From contig JAQFVV010000056.1 in NCBI GenBank assembly GCA_028023455.1, forward strand, positions 992,001-1,056,000: a DNA stretch of 64,000 bases. Reading direction: 5' to 3'. The translations under genes were made by a program, and so were the position numbers. Numbering within the stretch: the stretch's first letter is position 1; each line of letters opens with the position of its first letter. The notes below the pieces were generated by a model. The model was not told the DNA's origin. It did no database searches and saw only the letters and a program-made list of their open reading frames with translations. Positions 12,062 to 24,600 of this stretch are shown in pieces. Source of the DNA: Epiperipatus broadwayi. Taxonomy: Eukaryota; Onychophora; Udeonychophora; Euonychophora; Peripatidae.

Positions 12062-13628
12062 GAAAAAATTAGTTTATCTAATGACCGTGTTTAGCGATAA
12101 ATTCAATGAAAGCTTCTCTTACTAAACAGATTTATATATATATATGGTCCAGATTTATTCTTTTATTATTTAGAATGGAGTTTTATTATCTTCTGCATGC
12201 AAAAAAAATTCAATCTAGTTAAGAAAAATATAAATAAGAAAGGAAATTGTTTAATTTCTGTTTATGAGCATGTTTTGATATTAAAAGAAATCAATTTCCT
12301 TGGCAATATTCTTAAAATTGGAAAGTTTTAGTTGGTTTATTGGCTGTCAGCTAATCACTCAATTGTCATTTAGTAATTTTTATTAACAATAAAAAAATCA
12401 CTTAAACAAACGACGTTAGTTTTAAAATTTAACACTGGAAATTTTTTTCAGATATTTTAAGCATTCGTAGCTTTGAATTTAGTTTAGTTAATATATATTA
12501 CATTTAATATATAATGCATTTTATCAATGGTTATATTTATTTATTTCTGTGACTAATAGGGTTTCAGAAAATTATTTAATATTAACACAAAATAATATTA
12601 CAATTCCCTATTGAGGATTTGAATATGCAAATCAAATAGCAAATTTTATTGTTTCCCCGCTATAGATTAGCATTGTTGTTTACTATTTTTACTTCTGGCT
12701 TTGAGACTGTTTTCTGTGTTTTTGTTTCTTGCCTGAAACTCTTACTATTTGTACACTGTTATTCAAAAATGATCTTACATTTGTCACATGTAACAACAGA
12801 TAATTTTTGAATGAAGAAGGTAGTATGATTTGGGGAGAGAAATATTTAGAGTATGCGTTTTTATTTCTATAATTGGACAGCTTAACTATTAACAAAATAT
12901 TATAAAGAAGCTGTTAGATATTCCAATATAAAAATTAAATTCACTACTCACTGAACTTAATTATTTTAATTCTATTTCTTGACAGTGATTAGCTATGGGG
13001 TTTATGGTTTCTATTAGACCAAATCTATATCAGCAGATTCAGAACAATCCCATGATCATTGCACTCATCTACTTCATAAATGGAATTTAACAATGACTGA
13101 ATTTTTTTTTAAAAAAAGATCTCATACTAAATGCAAAATTGTTGAGCTTTATGAGGTTAGAAAGAATGAGAAAGCAATTGATTTGAAAAGTGTTTGTACA
13201 AAGAAATAGATATTGGAAATAGAAATATTTATAAATAAAAATTGGAAATCAATTTTGTCAGCATCGATATAGTATGATAGAATATTAAAAATTATCTAAG
13301 TTACTCATAGACATGTATTGTGAATAATAATTTGTTTTATTACAAAATTTTCTAGCTATTTATTGTAAGTGTGATCCCTTAATGGATATTAGATAGCAAT
13401 GCTAACATTTTATGATAGTCAGCCCTGGAATTAGAATAATAGATCCAATTTCCTGCATTGTTTACTACAATGATAAGGTGACAGATTCTGTTACTCAAGA
13501 TCTAAGGATTGCAACATAGTCATATCACTTCTGGTTCTTAAACTTTTTATCAACTTCTTAAGCAATAAATCAGTTGATTATTTTTAACTATAGGATCAAT
13601 TATTACTTTTAATGCAGATATATATATA

Positions 13629-14074
13629 TAGAAAATAATCTCAGTGCATAACGCTATACTGAAATAAATATACAAATATTAAGCATTAAATCATTCACAT
13701 GGTTAAGAAATCCAGTACCTCCCTCTGTGAACTAATATATAAATACATTAGAGTTCGTATTTCAAAATAGCCAGATCAAAATGATACCACTTTGACCTGT
13801 CTGTTAAATGATGTAGCAAAAAGTTAAGATCGTTGCTTGCTATAATTTCAAGTTCTTTGTTTGAGTTTGTTCATATTTCAATATATAACATCATATAGCA
13901 GACAGGTCAAAGTGGTATTATTTTGATCTGGCTATGTTGAAATATGAACTAATGTATTTATATATTAGTTCACAGAGGGCAGTACTGGATTTCTTAACCA
14001 TGTAGGGTGATTTAATGTTTAATATTTGTATATTTCATTCAGTATAGTGTTATGCACTGGGATTATTTTCTATA
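13629..14074. repeat. Large foldback, arms about 186 bp
   Basis: The left arm (13629-13814) and right arm (13888-14074) are reverse complements with scattered mismatches and small indels; for example ccagatcaaaatgataccac pairs with the right-arm segment near 13910-13935. The loop is about 73 bp. A 38 bp sequence in the loop is repeated directly beyond the right arm (see 13813-13850 and 14156-14193). No open frame or clear target duplication is visible. Confidence 0.75.
13813..13850 (+). repeat. 38 bp direct repeat, copy inside the foldback loop
   Basis: Begins gtagcaaaaagttaagatcg and ends ttgctataatttca. It is identical except for one base to 14156-14193, which lies outside the right arm. 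Spacing between the copies is 343 bp. Confidence 0.9.
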
Positions 14075-14155
14075 CATTTGTGTTAGGTGATTTAAAGATT
14101 AAAATCGCTAAAGTTTAGTTTATCTTTATATAATAATAGTAAAACACGTTAGTTA

Positions 14156-14193
14156 GTAGCTAAAAGTTAAGATCGTTGCTTGCTATAATTTCA
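14156..14193 (+). repeat. 38 bp direct repeat, copy outside the foldback
   Basis: Second copy of the sequence at 13813-13850 (gtagctaaaagttaagatcg...ttgctataatttca), in the same orientation. The sequence between the right arm (ends 14074) and this copy is unrelated AT-rich DNA. Confidence 0.9.
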
Positions 14194-15876
14194 TCTCTCT
14201 TAAATTTCTTTCATTGTATCCAAACTTACTCGAGCCAAATTTTTATTTTAAAAAAAATGTTTAATATTATTCTTAAAGACTACTTTAATTTTTTATAAAA
14301 AGTATGCAATATATCTATATAAAAATCTTAAACTTGTATATAAGAATAAGAACTTGTTGTGGCTTAAATATAAAATATTTACATATGTTCAGTAGTAATA
14401 ACTAACAAAACATTATCATATATATATATATTGTGAATGTAGCTTCAAAATCACTATCACAACAAACCTTAGCCATCTGAAATAATGGAATGGTTTTTTT
14501 TATGTAATTAGCATCTAAAGATTAAATAAAAATAAGTTTTTGCTAGAACCCTTTTGGAGAAAAAAAATATTTTTATATTTTTAATAGTGTAATAACTACA
14601 TCTTAAGTACTGGGAATGATGCGTAATTACCATGAAACACACACATATATATTAGTAATAAAATTTTATTACTAAGAAAATATCAATCTTGATTAAAAAA
14701 AATTTGTACATAGTTATATATATATATATGTTGATCATTGTATTGTGTTAATTAAACTGACAATGACTTAAATAAAAACAATAATTATAGGAATAGAAAA
14801 TAAATCAATATCTGGATATAAGAGAGATGATAATAAAATATTGTAAATTTATTTTATAATTTTTTTTTTTTTAAATGAATCGATATAAAAAATATTTTAA
14901 AAGTTGCAACGTTGGTTTGAACAATAGGAATAATGCTGGTATAAAAAGGAAACAATTAAATTTTTTTTTTCTTGTTCTGCATTTCATCTGAAAAGTTACT
15001 ATTATTTTAATATTTTTTCTGTGAAATGGACATTTTTTTTTAAAGCAGCGTCTCAACAAATATTAATGTTTTTCTAGTTAATTCATCATTCGGGAAAAAA
15101 TAGAGGAACTGAATAGAACTTTCTTTTTCTAATTCAAGAGTCAGATAAGTTAAAATAATTTATCAATTTAAATTTTAAAAAAGAAGTATTATGATTTTTA
15201 TTTAAAAGAAACTAAAAAAAAAAGAGATCAGAACAGTTGATTTAATTTAAAGTTCATATAGCCAATAGTACAAGTGATAGATAGCTGTATTTTATTAATA
15301 TATTCTTATTAAATGCAAACCACATATATTATATAAAGCTATATATATATATAATTAAAATATGAGATACATTGGCTAGAAGGCTTAATTGTTATTGGGG
15401 TGGAGCATTTTCTTTATTCAGTATGGCCATATGATTATTAATATTTAACTATCTACCATTCAAGTGCCTGAGAAGTTGGATCTACACAAGATGAAGATCT
15501 ACATGAGGAGTAGCATAAAACTACTTACTGCCAACTTAAATAAATTTAGGATGTGCTATATAAAATTCATCAGGAGTTCAACATCTATAATAAAAAATGC
15601 ATAAAATGTAAGAACTTTGTGTAAAGAGGACTCTGAAAAATAATTATGCTTTAACATATCGATTCATAAAAGATTGTAAAATTATGTTTTATTTTGTGTT
15701 GTATAAATCTGTATTTTATGTTTTTATTTATTATCTCCATCTTATATTTGGAAAATGCTATTTCTAAGTCAACAGGGACAAGAGAGAGGTAGAAAATAGA
15801 CAAAAATAATATTTAAGCAAACATTAATATTTATTTATGCACACATATATTTAAAAAGAGGGATGACATTATAAAA

Positions 15877-16095
15877 TTGGTAGAAGATTTTTATCAAGAA
15901 TTATATAGTAATAAAGAACAAGTACCTCCTATATCTATTACATCTTCCGAATTGCCCAGAATTTTAAATGAAGAAGTGAGAAATGCAATTAAATGTATGA
16001 AAAAAGGAAAGGCTCCAGGTAATGATGAAATTATAATTGATATATTAAAAGAAGCAGGTGAAGAGAAGCAGGTGAAGAAACAGAAAAAATATTAG
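15877..16095 (+). pseudogene. RTE LINE RT, N-terminal fragment
   Basis: 72 codons upstream of the RT palm, containing the conserved KGKAPGNDEI segment that marks the start of the RT domain in this clade. The frame is lost at 16051-16078, where the 14-mer gaagcaggtgaaga is present twice in tandem. The related copy at about 51457-51480 has it once. The duplication shifts the frame, and the RT continues in another frame through 16080-16277 (there KGDKEDIRNYRPISLLSVLY can be read). Confidence 0.85.
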
Positions 16096-16277
16096 CAAAG
16101 TTATATACCAAATGTCTAAATGATAAAGATGTACCGGATGATTGGAAGAATGCAGTAATAATATTAATATTTAAAAAAGGTGATAAAGAAGATATTAGAA
16201 ATTACAGACCTATCAGCCTTTTATCAGTTTTATATAAAATTTTTACCAAGATAATTACAACTCGTCTACAGAGAACC

Positions 16278-17114
16278 TTGGATTTTCACCAACCAAGAGA
16301 ACAAGCTGGATTTAAAAGTGGTTTTAGTACAGTAGATCATATTCAAGTATTGAGAGAAGTTATAGAAAGGACAAATGAATATGAGTTGTCATTATGTTTT
16401 GGATTTGTAGATTATGAAAAGGCATTTGATTCTATAAACATTTCTTCAGTGATTAAAGCATTGGATCATCAAGGTATAGATCCAGGATATTGTCATATTT
16501 TAAAGAATATTTATAAAAATGCAACAGCAACAATTAGATTACATAATGATACTGGGAAAGTCAACATTGAGAAAGGTGTAAGACAAGGTGACTCCATATC
16601 TCCAAAACTTTTTACAGCAGTGCTGCAAGAAGTATTTTGTGGATTAAAATGGGAAACTAAAGGAGTGAAAGTAAATGGAGATTATTTAAGTCATTTAGAT
16701 TTCGCAGATGATGTAGTTGTTTTTGCAAATAATGCTTCCGAGCTGCAGGAAATGTTGCAGGAGTTATCAGATGAAAGTAGGAAAGTAGGACTAAAGATAA
16801 ATGTTAAAAAGACTAAAGTAATGTTTAATCGATTTGCTCCAAATATGAAAATAAAGATTGATTATGATGAATTAGAAGAAGTTAAGAGTTACAAATACCT
16901 TGGTCAGATTATTAATACAGATGGAAACATAATAGAGGAAATTAATCATAGAATTAAACTTGGTTGGAGTGCTTTTGGTAGAAATAACTTGATATTAAAA
17001 GGAAATATGCCTATGTGTTTGAAAAGAAAGGTTTTTAACAAATGTGTTTTACCAGTTCTTACTTATGGATCTGAGACTTGGACACTTAATAGAAGATCAA
17101 TACAGAGACTTTAG
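16278..17114 (+). pseudogene. RTE LINE reverse transcriptase core
   Basis: 278 codons covering the RT palm and thumb. In order: EQAGFKSGFSTVDHI, GFVDYEKAFDSI (first catalytic Asp), VRQGDSISPKLF, and HLDFADDVVVFA (FADD catalytic pair, about residue 145). Then come the thumb block GLKINVKKTKVM and YKYLGQIINTDG, and the CVLPVLTYGSETWTL block near the end. It stops at a TAG (17112-17114) where the sister copy has a glutamine codon (ATQRLQTT context), so the protein originally ran on into 17130-17465. The catalytic residues look intact; the element is dead through its breaks and missing endonuclease. Confidence 0.9.
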
Positions 17115-17129
17115 ACCACTCAAAGAAGT

Positions 17130-17465
17130 ATGGAGAGATGTATGTTGGGAGTAACAAGAAGAGATCGAAAACGCAATGTATGGGTAAGAGAACAAACAGG
17201 TGTTACTGACCTCATTGAAAAAATTAAAAGATTGAAGTGGAGTTGGGCTGGACATATTGCTAGAAGAGATGATAATAGATGGACAATTGAAATTTTAAAC
17301 TGGATTCCAAGAGATTGTAAAAGACCCAGAAGGAGACCACATGTAAGATGGATGGATGAAATAAGAAAATGTGTAGGGGTGATGTGGAGAAGAGAAGCTA
17401 AAGATCGGAGAAGATGGATTAAACTTGGAGAGACCTTCATCCTGCAGTGGATTGATAATGGTTGA
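17130..17465 (+). pseudogene. RTE LINE C-terminal domain
   Basis: Continuation of the RT protein in the same frame beyond the premature TAG at 17112. It contains the clade's typical C-terminal block: RLKWSWAGHIARRDDNRW, a basic stretch RRRPHVRWMDEIRK, and an ending ILQWIDNG next to the TGA-repeat tail. The Met used here is internal. The opposite-strand frame over the same interval is a shadow. Confidence 0.85.
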
Positions 17466-17490
17466 TAATGATGATGATGATGATGATATT

Positions 17491-18639
17491 TAATATAATA
17501 TAAAATAACACAATATAATATTTTGCATAATAATATAAATGGTTACTTTCAGGCTAAATTATGATAGTCTTCATTAATTAAAGTTCATTTAAGATAAAAA
17601 TAAAGTGTCTATAGAGAAGCGTCATGTCTTTACCTAGGTTTTCATGATTATCGGTTCCAATGGTTGGCTTTTTGGTTTCATCGATAGTTCCATGGTTTTC
17701 CTTTCAGTTTTCTGTTGAACAATGGGAGAGAGGGAAAAAGATAGTTTGCAGCAGCTTCTGCTTCACAATCTCGGCATTGGATTTAGGTATTGATTCAGGT
17801 GGGATAGGTGAGGCCTTGGAACATGAAGCCCTGTCAGACACTCCTATGGCTTATATGGCTACTGCATTAATGTTGACCACAGCAGTTGATGGGCTAATTA
17901 CTGCTTTTATAATTTCTGAATATTTTGCATTCTTCAGATAGAACCTGAACTCCAGACTAATAGCAAAATGAACTGTATATCACAAACCCGACTTGAACTG
18001 AACTCGAACTGAACTGAATTACAGATTGAAGAATGGAATGATCTAGCAGATTGCAGCCCTGACTGTATAGCAATAACACAAACCCAACTAAAGAACAATA
18101 GCCAAGTCGCTCTTTATATACCTTTTTTCACTCATTGTTTTCCACAGTTTTTAATGTTTATCACACAAATCTATTTTTTAATTGAGATCATAGCTTAAAG
18201 TTTTTAATTATTTTTACATTTTTTTAATTAATTGATTTTTGTTAATCTAATATTTTGCATAGATTAATCTAATATCTTATTGTCCAGGAATCTTACAAAC
18301 TTAATTGCATTCCAAAACCGATGAGATATTTTCACAAAAATTTCTTTTATAACAAATTTTATTTTAATATTTTCATTTGTTTATTTTTAGCCATTTTATT
18401 TAACTATTTTAAAAAGGAGAGAATGAGTTTTACTTTTTTTTATTTTAGAAAATTATATTTTTAAAATCTTAAAACTAATCATATAAATTTTTAAAAATTA
18501 TGAAACGTGTAATACTATATATGTGTGTTTGTTTTATATATATTTACTAGTGGTACAGTATATAAATTTCAACAGCTGTTAAAAACAAATTGCCAATTTG
18601 TATCTTCAGAGTTGTCATATTACTGAAGCATGGAATTGT
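17491..18639. other. Unassigned stretch
   Basis: Mostly AT-rich. 17600-18130 is less AT-rich and holds a 93-codon open frame (17660-17941, plus strand) with alternating hydrophobic stretches and no recognised motif. Without a signal peptide, splice context or homolog I cannot call it a gene. The part after 18130 has no visible feature. Confidence 0.4.
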
Positions 18640-20545
18640 CTTAAAGAGTGAGTTATGAATAGAAGTAAATATGCTCTTGGGATCTCTAAAAAGAAAAATC
18701 ATGACTGGTTTTCTGATAATAATTGTAATTATTAGTCATTTAATTAAAAGGAAATGTGCTTGGCAGAATAATAGATTAAATATGGAACTTGATGATTAAT
18801 ATAAGTCTGAAAGCAGAAGTTCAATTACTTACAAGAAGTCTTAAAAATGATTGATAGATTAAATCTCCAAAGAAATTATAGACATTTGCTAATTGTGGTC
18901 ATTGATCTTTATTTGATATATTGAAAGCAACATATAAACTTGAGAAACTATATAAGCAATTCTTAAATGAGAACAATGATGTGTTGAACAGGTGGGAAAA
19001 ATATTTTAATCACTTTTTGAATAATATTACAAGAATTGAGATGACAAATTTTAATGAAGTCAAATAGCTCATTATAATCTTAAAAATAGATAGACTGTAT
19101 GTCTTAATGAAGTATCCTGGTGGTGATAAGTTAACTTCAAAAATATTGAATTTTTTTAGGAATATTTAGACCAATGAAATGAGAACCCTAATCTTAAGGA
19201 TACTTTTATTGTTCAATTTTTTTAAAAAATGGAGGGAGTAGGCAAGATTGCAATAATTTGCTTGGAATGTCATTATTATCCACTATAGAAAAATTATATT
19301 CAAGAATTTTTTTGCATAAGTTGCTTCTAATTATAAATGAAAGGTTACCAGGGACTGTATGGTTTTGTGCTATAGACATGGTTTGGGTTGTTAGGCAAAT
19401 GCAAGAAAAGTGTCAGGAACAAAGAAGTGATTTAGCTATTGTTTATTGATGTGGTCAAGATATTTGATTCAGTCAATAAAGCAAGTCTGTGGCATTGTTT
19501 GAAATTAATTGATTGTTCATCAAAACTTATTCATATTATACACCTTCTACATGATGGAAGGAGAGCAAGTGTTATTACTTAGCTGAAAAATCTGATGCAA
19601 TTGAATTAAACAAGTATATGTAGTTGTTCCAACATTGTTTTTAATGATAGTGATTTTTGGAGTTGTTTGTAGGTGGCTTAATCAAACAGATATCAAATAC
19701 GGCACAGATTTGAAGGTGGAGTTTTTAATTTAGATCAATTAAAAGTGTAAACAATAACTTTTTCTGCTTGGATTCTGAATATACAGCATGCTGATGATTG
19801 TGTGTGATAGGTTTATTCAAAAGACGATTTACTAAATGCTCTTAATGTTTTGAATGCATCATATAAAGACTTTTAGCTTGGATGATTATAAATGAATTTA
19901 AATATCTTGATAGTTTTATAAATAGAAAGTGGTCTAAAAGATCATGGAATAGAGCAGAGACTCCTGTGTGGTGTAGATGTTTTTAGTAAGTTAAAATATA
20001 AAATATTTCATCAAACGGAAATATATACTCCAACTAAGTTAGCTTTATATAGAGCTGTTAGTGTATCTAATTTATTGTATGAATGTCAAACTTTGACATC
20101 TATCATTGTAATATTAAGGCATTTGAATTATTGGTTGTGATAGTATTGAATTCACTTTTGTAAAATTGTACTTTTGTTGAATTAGATTTATAAAACAAAT
20201 GAACTATGAAAACCTTTCTTAAATAGTGTTTTATGATGAACTTGAGCATGGTTTTTATATCAGAGATAGAATCCATTTGTGCTGCAAATATTATTTCAAA
20301 GACATTCTAAAGAAATGCAATGCCAATTATTTTCACAGGGAAGATGTAGCAGGGAATATAATAGATTGGAGAATTATAATTGTACATGGTGCTGACATAT
20401 TTCACAAGAAAAATTTTTTGCTGAAGAAATTAAGAAACGACATCATAAAAATCAAATAAACAGAAAAATGGTCCAGCTGTTCTGCATGTGGACATATTTG
20501 TGTTTTACAGATTGATTTGTATTATAGTTTTCACAACTCATTTCT
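18640..20545 (+). mobile_element. Old LINE relic with C-terminal zinc finger
   Basis: Translation in shifting frames follows a common endonuclease-RT LINE with a C-terminal zinc finger. Near 18690 comes the HDWFSDNN block. A KAPGGDKLT-like segment follows near 19110. The stretch 19258-19449 has LLSTIEKLYSRIFLHKLL and VVRQMQEKCQEQRSDLAIVY. Next comes the first catalytic Asp region near 19450-19480 (DVVKIFDSVN-like). The YADD box appears as HADD near 19790. The C-terminal block CKYYFKDILKKCNA occurs at 20226-20459, and the finger CSACGHIC near 20480. Stops and frameshifts are dense. It is a different and older lineage from the RTE copies in the window. Confidence 0.7.
19258..19449 (+). pseudogene. 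LINE RT fragment (fingers/palm start)
   Basis: 63 codons from the older LINE. The N-terminal half aligns with the GISLLS..GKI..RILL.RL motif and the C-terminal half with the RQLQEKC.EQ..DL...F motif that precedes the first catalytic Asp. The stop at its end is a decay mutation, since family sequence continues directly after it in another frame. Confidence 0.7.
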
Positions 20546-21612
20546 ACAGTTCACTCTCTCTCTCTTTTTTTTTTTTGAATTGGCATAACCATACTCATTT
20601 ATGAGCGGCTGTTTATTATTTTTAGTATTATTATAAGGAATGAAAGGAAAAAGTAGCAAGTAGTTAAAAATTAAAAAAAAATAATTGTGAAAAGCTATCA
20701 AAGAGAACAAGATATGAGAACGGTTATTATTAATCTTGTTTAAGTGAGCAATAAAGTGTTAAACTAGATATCTTAAGTTTCAATTTTTCAAAAATTATAT
20801 TGTCATTTTTGTTTTGTTTGGGTAGCACAAACTGATGCAAACTACATCACTTTTTTTTTTATTATTATTTCATCATACTATTTGCGAACTCTTTGATGGT
20901 CTTTCATAAATACTATTGAAAAGTGTTTTTTATTTCGTTATTCATATTTTTATTCACTTTTTAAATTAATTTAATTGAAAGAAAATAAAAAGCTTGTTTT
21001 CTTAAAAGTTTTTAGCTAATTATTGCCATCGTAAAATAGAACATAGTTTTAAATTAATATCTGTTGGCATTTTAATATCTGTTAAAAAAATGTTATATTT
21101 ACAATAATTTCGTGTTTAAATACTAGTCATTGTTAATTGTGAATGATAGAATCGCTGTAGGAATTTTAATTAGTTGCTAAAAAAATTTTTTTTTATCATC
21201 TAAATATACTAAAATTGAGAATTTTTATTTTTTTTATTTTAATCTTTTAAAGATTATGCAGTTATTGTAGGGGAGCACCGCAGTTCGTTATTTAACTTTA
21301 TATATATATATATATATCTTTACATTAAGATACAATAGACATTTCATGTAGTGTGCTCATGATGGGAAGATTTTGATTATTTTAGTAACAAAATTCTTAA
21401 TTAACTTAATGGAAAATAGGATTTATTGTCAATTTTGTTTACGTATTTTTAAAGGAAATAATATGAAAAAATGCAGCTAAAATATGGAAAGATGTGTATT
21501 AAGGAAAAGTAAATGTTATATTTGTTAAACAAAAAGTAAAAGAAGTCATTACAATTGTAGTGATGAATTATCATAAATTAACGTTGTGATTTTTTTTTTT
21601 TCATATGTCAAA
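20546..21612. other. AT-rich stretch, nothing recognised
   Basis: Poly-T/CT tracts near 20555-20575 and a TA run near 21300-21317. No open frame or repeat family is identified. Confidence 0.5.
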
Positions 21613-21684
21613 TGCGTTGATCGGGAGGCGAACCCAGGCCCGCTGCTTGGAAGGCAGCTATGCTATCCACTAGGTCACCAATGC
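21613..21684 (-). tRNA. tRNA-Gly(TCC)-like locus
   Basis: Read on the minus strand, 72 nt fold as tRNA-Gly: acceptor GCATTGG, an anticodon arm GCTGC-CTTCCAA-GCAGC giving anticodon TCC, and a T arm with GGGTTCG. Defects are an A/C mismatch at acceptor pair 3-70, a C/A mismatch at the outer T-stem pair, and a changed D arm. A poly-A run (the complement of the T tract at 21592-21601) follows its 3' end. It may be a diverged functional gene, a pseudogene or the head of a tRNA-derived SINE. The internal promoter boxes are largely conserved. Confidence 0.55.
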
Positions 21685-24600
21685 TTGACTTGTGTTTATT
21701 ATTATTTGAATGTTTCTAGAAAATGCAGATTATTTATTTAATTGACTGTTTAAGATGAGTATTGAAAAGATAAACTTTTTATGCACTAATCTTAGTTAAA
21801 CATTTTATTATCTATAACTATTTTTTTAAACCATAACACATAGAGATGATAAATGTATGTTGTGAATATAGTCATTTTACCAGATCTATTTTGGTAAAAG
21901 TCATATTAGATTTGGAGGTCGTATATAAATTTCCTATGATTTTAAGAGTCTTGATTATTCTAAACCTGATATTCGAAGACCATATATATTTTTTTATTTT
22001 CAAATTCATTTTGTTTCCATCATTTGTTATTGCAAATGTACTGTTAAATTTTGTAAAATTCCAATTTTTTGTTATAAAAAAATAGCTTCTTTATGTATGT
22101 GATAATTTATTTTACATATTAATTAATTTATTTATTAATCAAAAATAGCATTTAATTAAATTTGAACTAAAGATTAATGTTTTGCAATTTGATCAGAGTA
22201 TTTTGTTCCATTTAACTATCTGATTTCAATCTGATTAATTTTATTTCAATTTTTGTATGTCTTTAACCTGAAGAAATAAGGTTGCTACTAATCGAAAGGA
22301 AACTCTTTGGTTCGACTTTGAGGCCTTACAGAAACCAAGCTAGGTGAATTTGTATTGTCTATTTCATAAGTTGTTATCATTGTAGATGTTATTTGCATAT
22401 GATGTTTTGATATTATAAATAGATATAAGTGACTGTTCATGAAACACATCATTCAGTGTTGTGAATTTACTGGATTTTATTTCTGATTTTAAGATCAAGA
22501 AATACCAATGGTCTCAGAAGTCGAAAAATTCTTAATTAAACATCATTTGAGTTTTCTTAAAGACAGGATGAATGTATAGTGTGTGGAACATTATTCTTTT
22601 TTATATTTGTAATCATAACAGACTAAAATCAGCTCTTACTCAGAGGATCCTACAAAATTTTCAGCCAAATTAGATGCTGGTGAAGGAGGACAAAGAATGT
22701 TTGTAACATCAATTGCAGTCTTAGATTGACATTCAGTGACCTTTTCTTTAGCTACTTGCAAATTTAAGTCACTTTCAAATGAAGAAATACCAAATAATTT
22801 AAAGATCTGTTTTGTATTAGATAGAACATTGTTGGTCTTAGTAAAATTGGAATAAAAGATGAAAAGACAATCGATTTGAAAAATGTATATTGAAGCAGTA
22901 AATCTTAGCTTAAGATTGTGCTTCATGTTTCTACCTACTAACCTGTGTTCAAACCCCTATATCCCACCCTGCTCCTTTTGTAATATATATATATTGTATG
23001 TATATATTTGGAATGCACACCTAAATTTGTAGTTTAACTTTCAATATTTATTATTATTGATTCTTTTTAATAATTATTAGTTCTTCTTATTAAAATTATA
23101 GTTGCAGCTCAGGTATATACATAGGAGCAAAACTTACTAACAAAATATTGATGTTTTTGTAAATATTTTATCATATGTCATTTTTAGCTTTTTCTTTTCA
23201 AATTGCTTGTTTTTCTATAAATTATACATTTTTTTTATATAAAATCCAATATGGAGGATGCAAGTGTTGTTTAATTGTCTGGAAATAATTAGGGGTTGGA
23301 AGCACTATTGTTTTAATCTGGGAAAGGTATTTTTTAATTAAAGTTTTACTTAAGATAAGTGGGATTAATTAGATTAAAGATTTACTTGTGTTAAAAACAT
23401 GTTGTTAGATCTATTTCTGATCTAGAAATAGATTTGAATTTATTTTTGGCGTTATCTAACAATTGCATCTTGAAAACAACTGATAGGAGAAAAAGTATGA
23501 AATGACTAAATTTTGAATCACATAGTTATCAGTTATCAGTTACTATTGAAAGAAGATTAGCTACGCTAGTATAGATGATGGTTAACATCGCGGTAAATCT
23601 AAACAAATGATGTAGCAGTCAATCCACCCTCTTGCTGACCCTGGTGGGTCATCCTCCGCGGCCATAATATTCTGCTACCTTCAAGTGAAGTAAAGGCCCG
23701 ATGGAGAACTTTTAAAATACATTTAATAGAAACTTGCTGCCACAGGAAAACTTGCAATCTTTTAAATTGAACTCTTAAACTGAAAGGTAAATTTCAAGTT
23801 GCCACGTAATAGTCAGTTTAGTCTAAATAATCTCTCAAGATCTTTTTTTTTTATGTACTCTTTAACTTTGCCTTTTATATATATATATATAACATGTAAT
23901 TTGCTCTTCAATAATTTATATGAATTTAATTCTCTCTTATATGCTCTTTAACGTTAGTGGGTCAATTATTTGTAATTATTTATTACTTGATTATTTGATT
24001 TATATATCTGCTTGCTTATTAATATGTCAATCTAAAACAATCTGACGAATTGAATTTTCTAAAAAAATCTTTTTTGTCTTTAAGTAAACTTTCATGAATC
24101 AAGTTTATTAACGTCCCCTTAAAATATATATGAGTTATTAATTAATTAATACAATCGCCAGATTGTTTTACGTACCAACATTTTATTTATGTTCTAATAT
24201 AATATATATTTGTTTGACTCTGAATTTTCTACCGGTGTGAATTCAAAGTTAAAACAAATTAACGCTTTGAAATCTTATAAAATATTATTTATTTAATTCT
24301 AAAATAAGGTGACTTAATTGTTTTATATATATATAACTGCTAGTTTTTTTTATATACTCTTAAAATGTATGCTTAAAATATCAACTACCGTATTTATATA
24401 TTTCAGTTATTATAAAAATCACGAAAGTGGGATTTATTTATTTTAAATATCAGAAAAGGGATGGGGGTGAATCTTTTATGTTTCTTTTGCTAAGTCAAAT
24501 TTTAACGTATATTTTATTAAATCTAAATATTCCCTATATATATATTATAATTGCATTGCATGTTAAAGTATTTAAATAAAGGGTCATTTATTTTGAAGCT

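Larger units (their letters stand above)
7358..15853. other. AT-rich intergenic DNA with foldbacks
   Basis: No gene is recognised in this 8.5 kb. It contains a 46 bp tandem duplication (8031-8122), foldbacks at 10772-10992, 11991-12061 and 13629-14074, and many short TA tracts. The stretch 8160-8520 is somewhat less AT-rich and could be degraded transcribed sequence, but no frame stays open. A tRNA-promoter-like box near 10210-10240 is too weak to call a SINE. Confidence 0.5.
15854..17490 (+). mobile_element. RTE-type LINE, 5'-truncated
   Basis: A non-LTR retrotransposon retaining most of the RT and the C-terminal domain but lacking the endonuclease half. Similarity to the near full-length copy at 50061-53342 starts abruptly near 15854 (aaaaagagggatgac), as expected for 5' truncation during target-primed reverse transcription. 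The 3' end is a short (TGA)n run (17464-17487), the tail type usual for RTE elements. A possible short target duplication, ATATTT, borders both ends. Coding is broken by one 14 bp tandem duplication and one premature TAG. Confidence 0.9.

Noticed and set aside
17660-17941. 93-codon plus-strand open frame in a less AT-rich segment
   Set aside because: No recognised motif, no splice or promoter context, and no relation to the LINE just upstream.
22262-22312. CTGAAGAA...GAAAGGAAAC, similar to the 3' tails of some PLEs
   Set aside because: No PLE coding sequence is adjacent and the core spacing is wrong.
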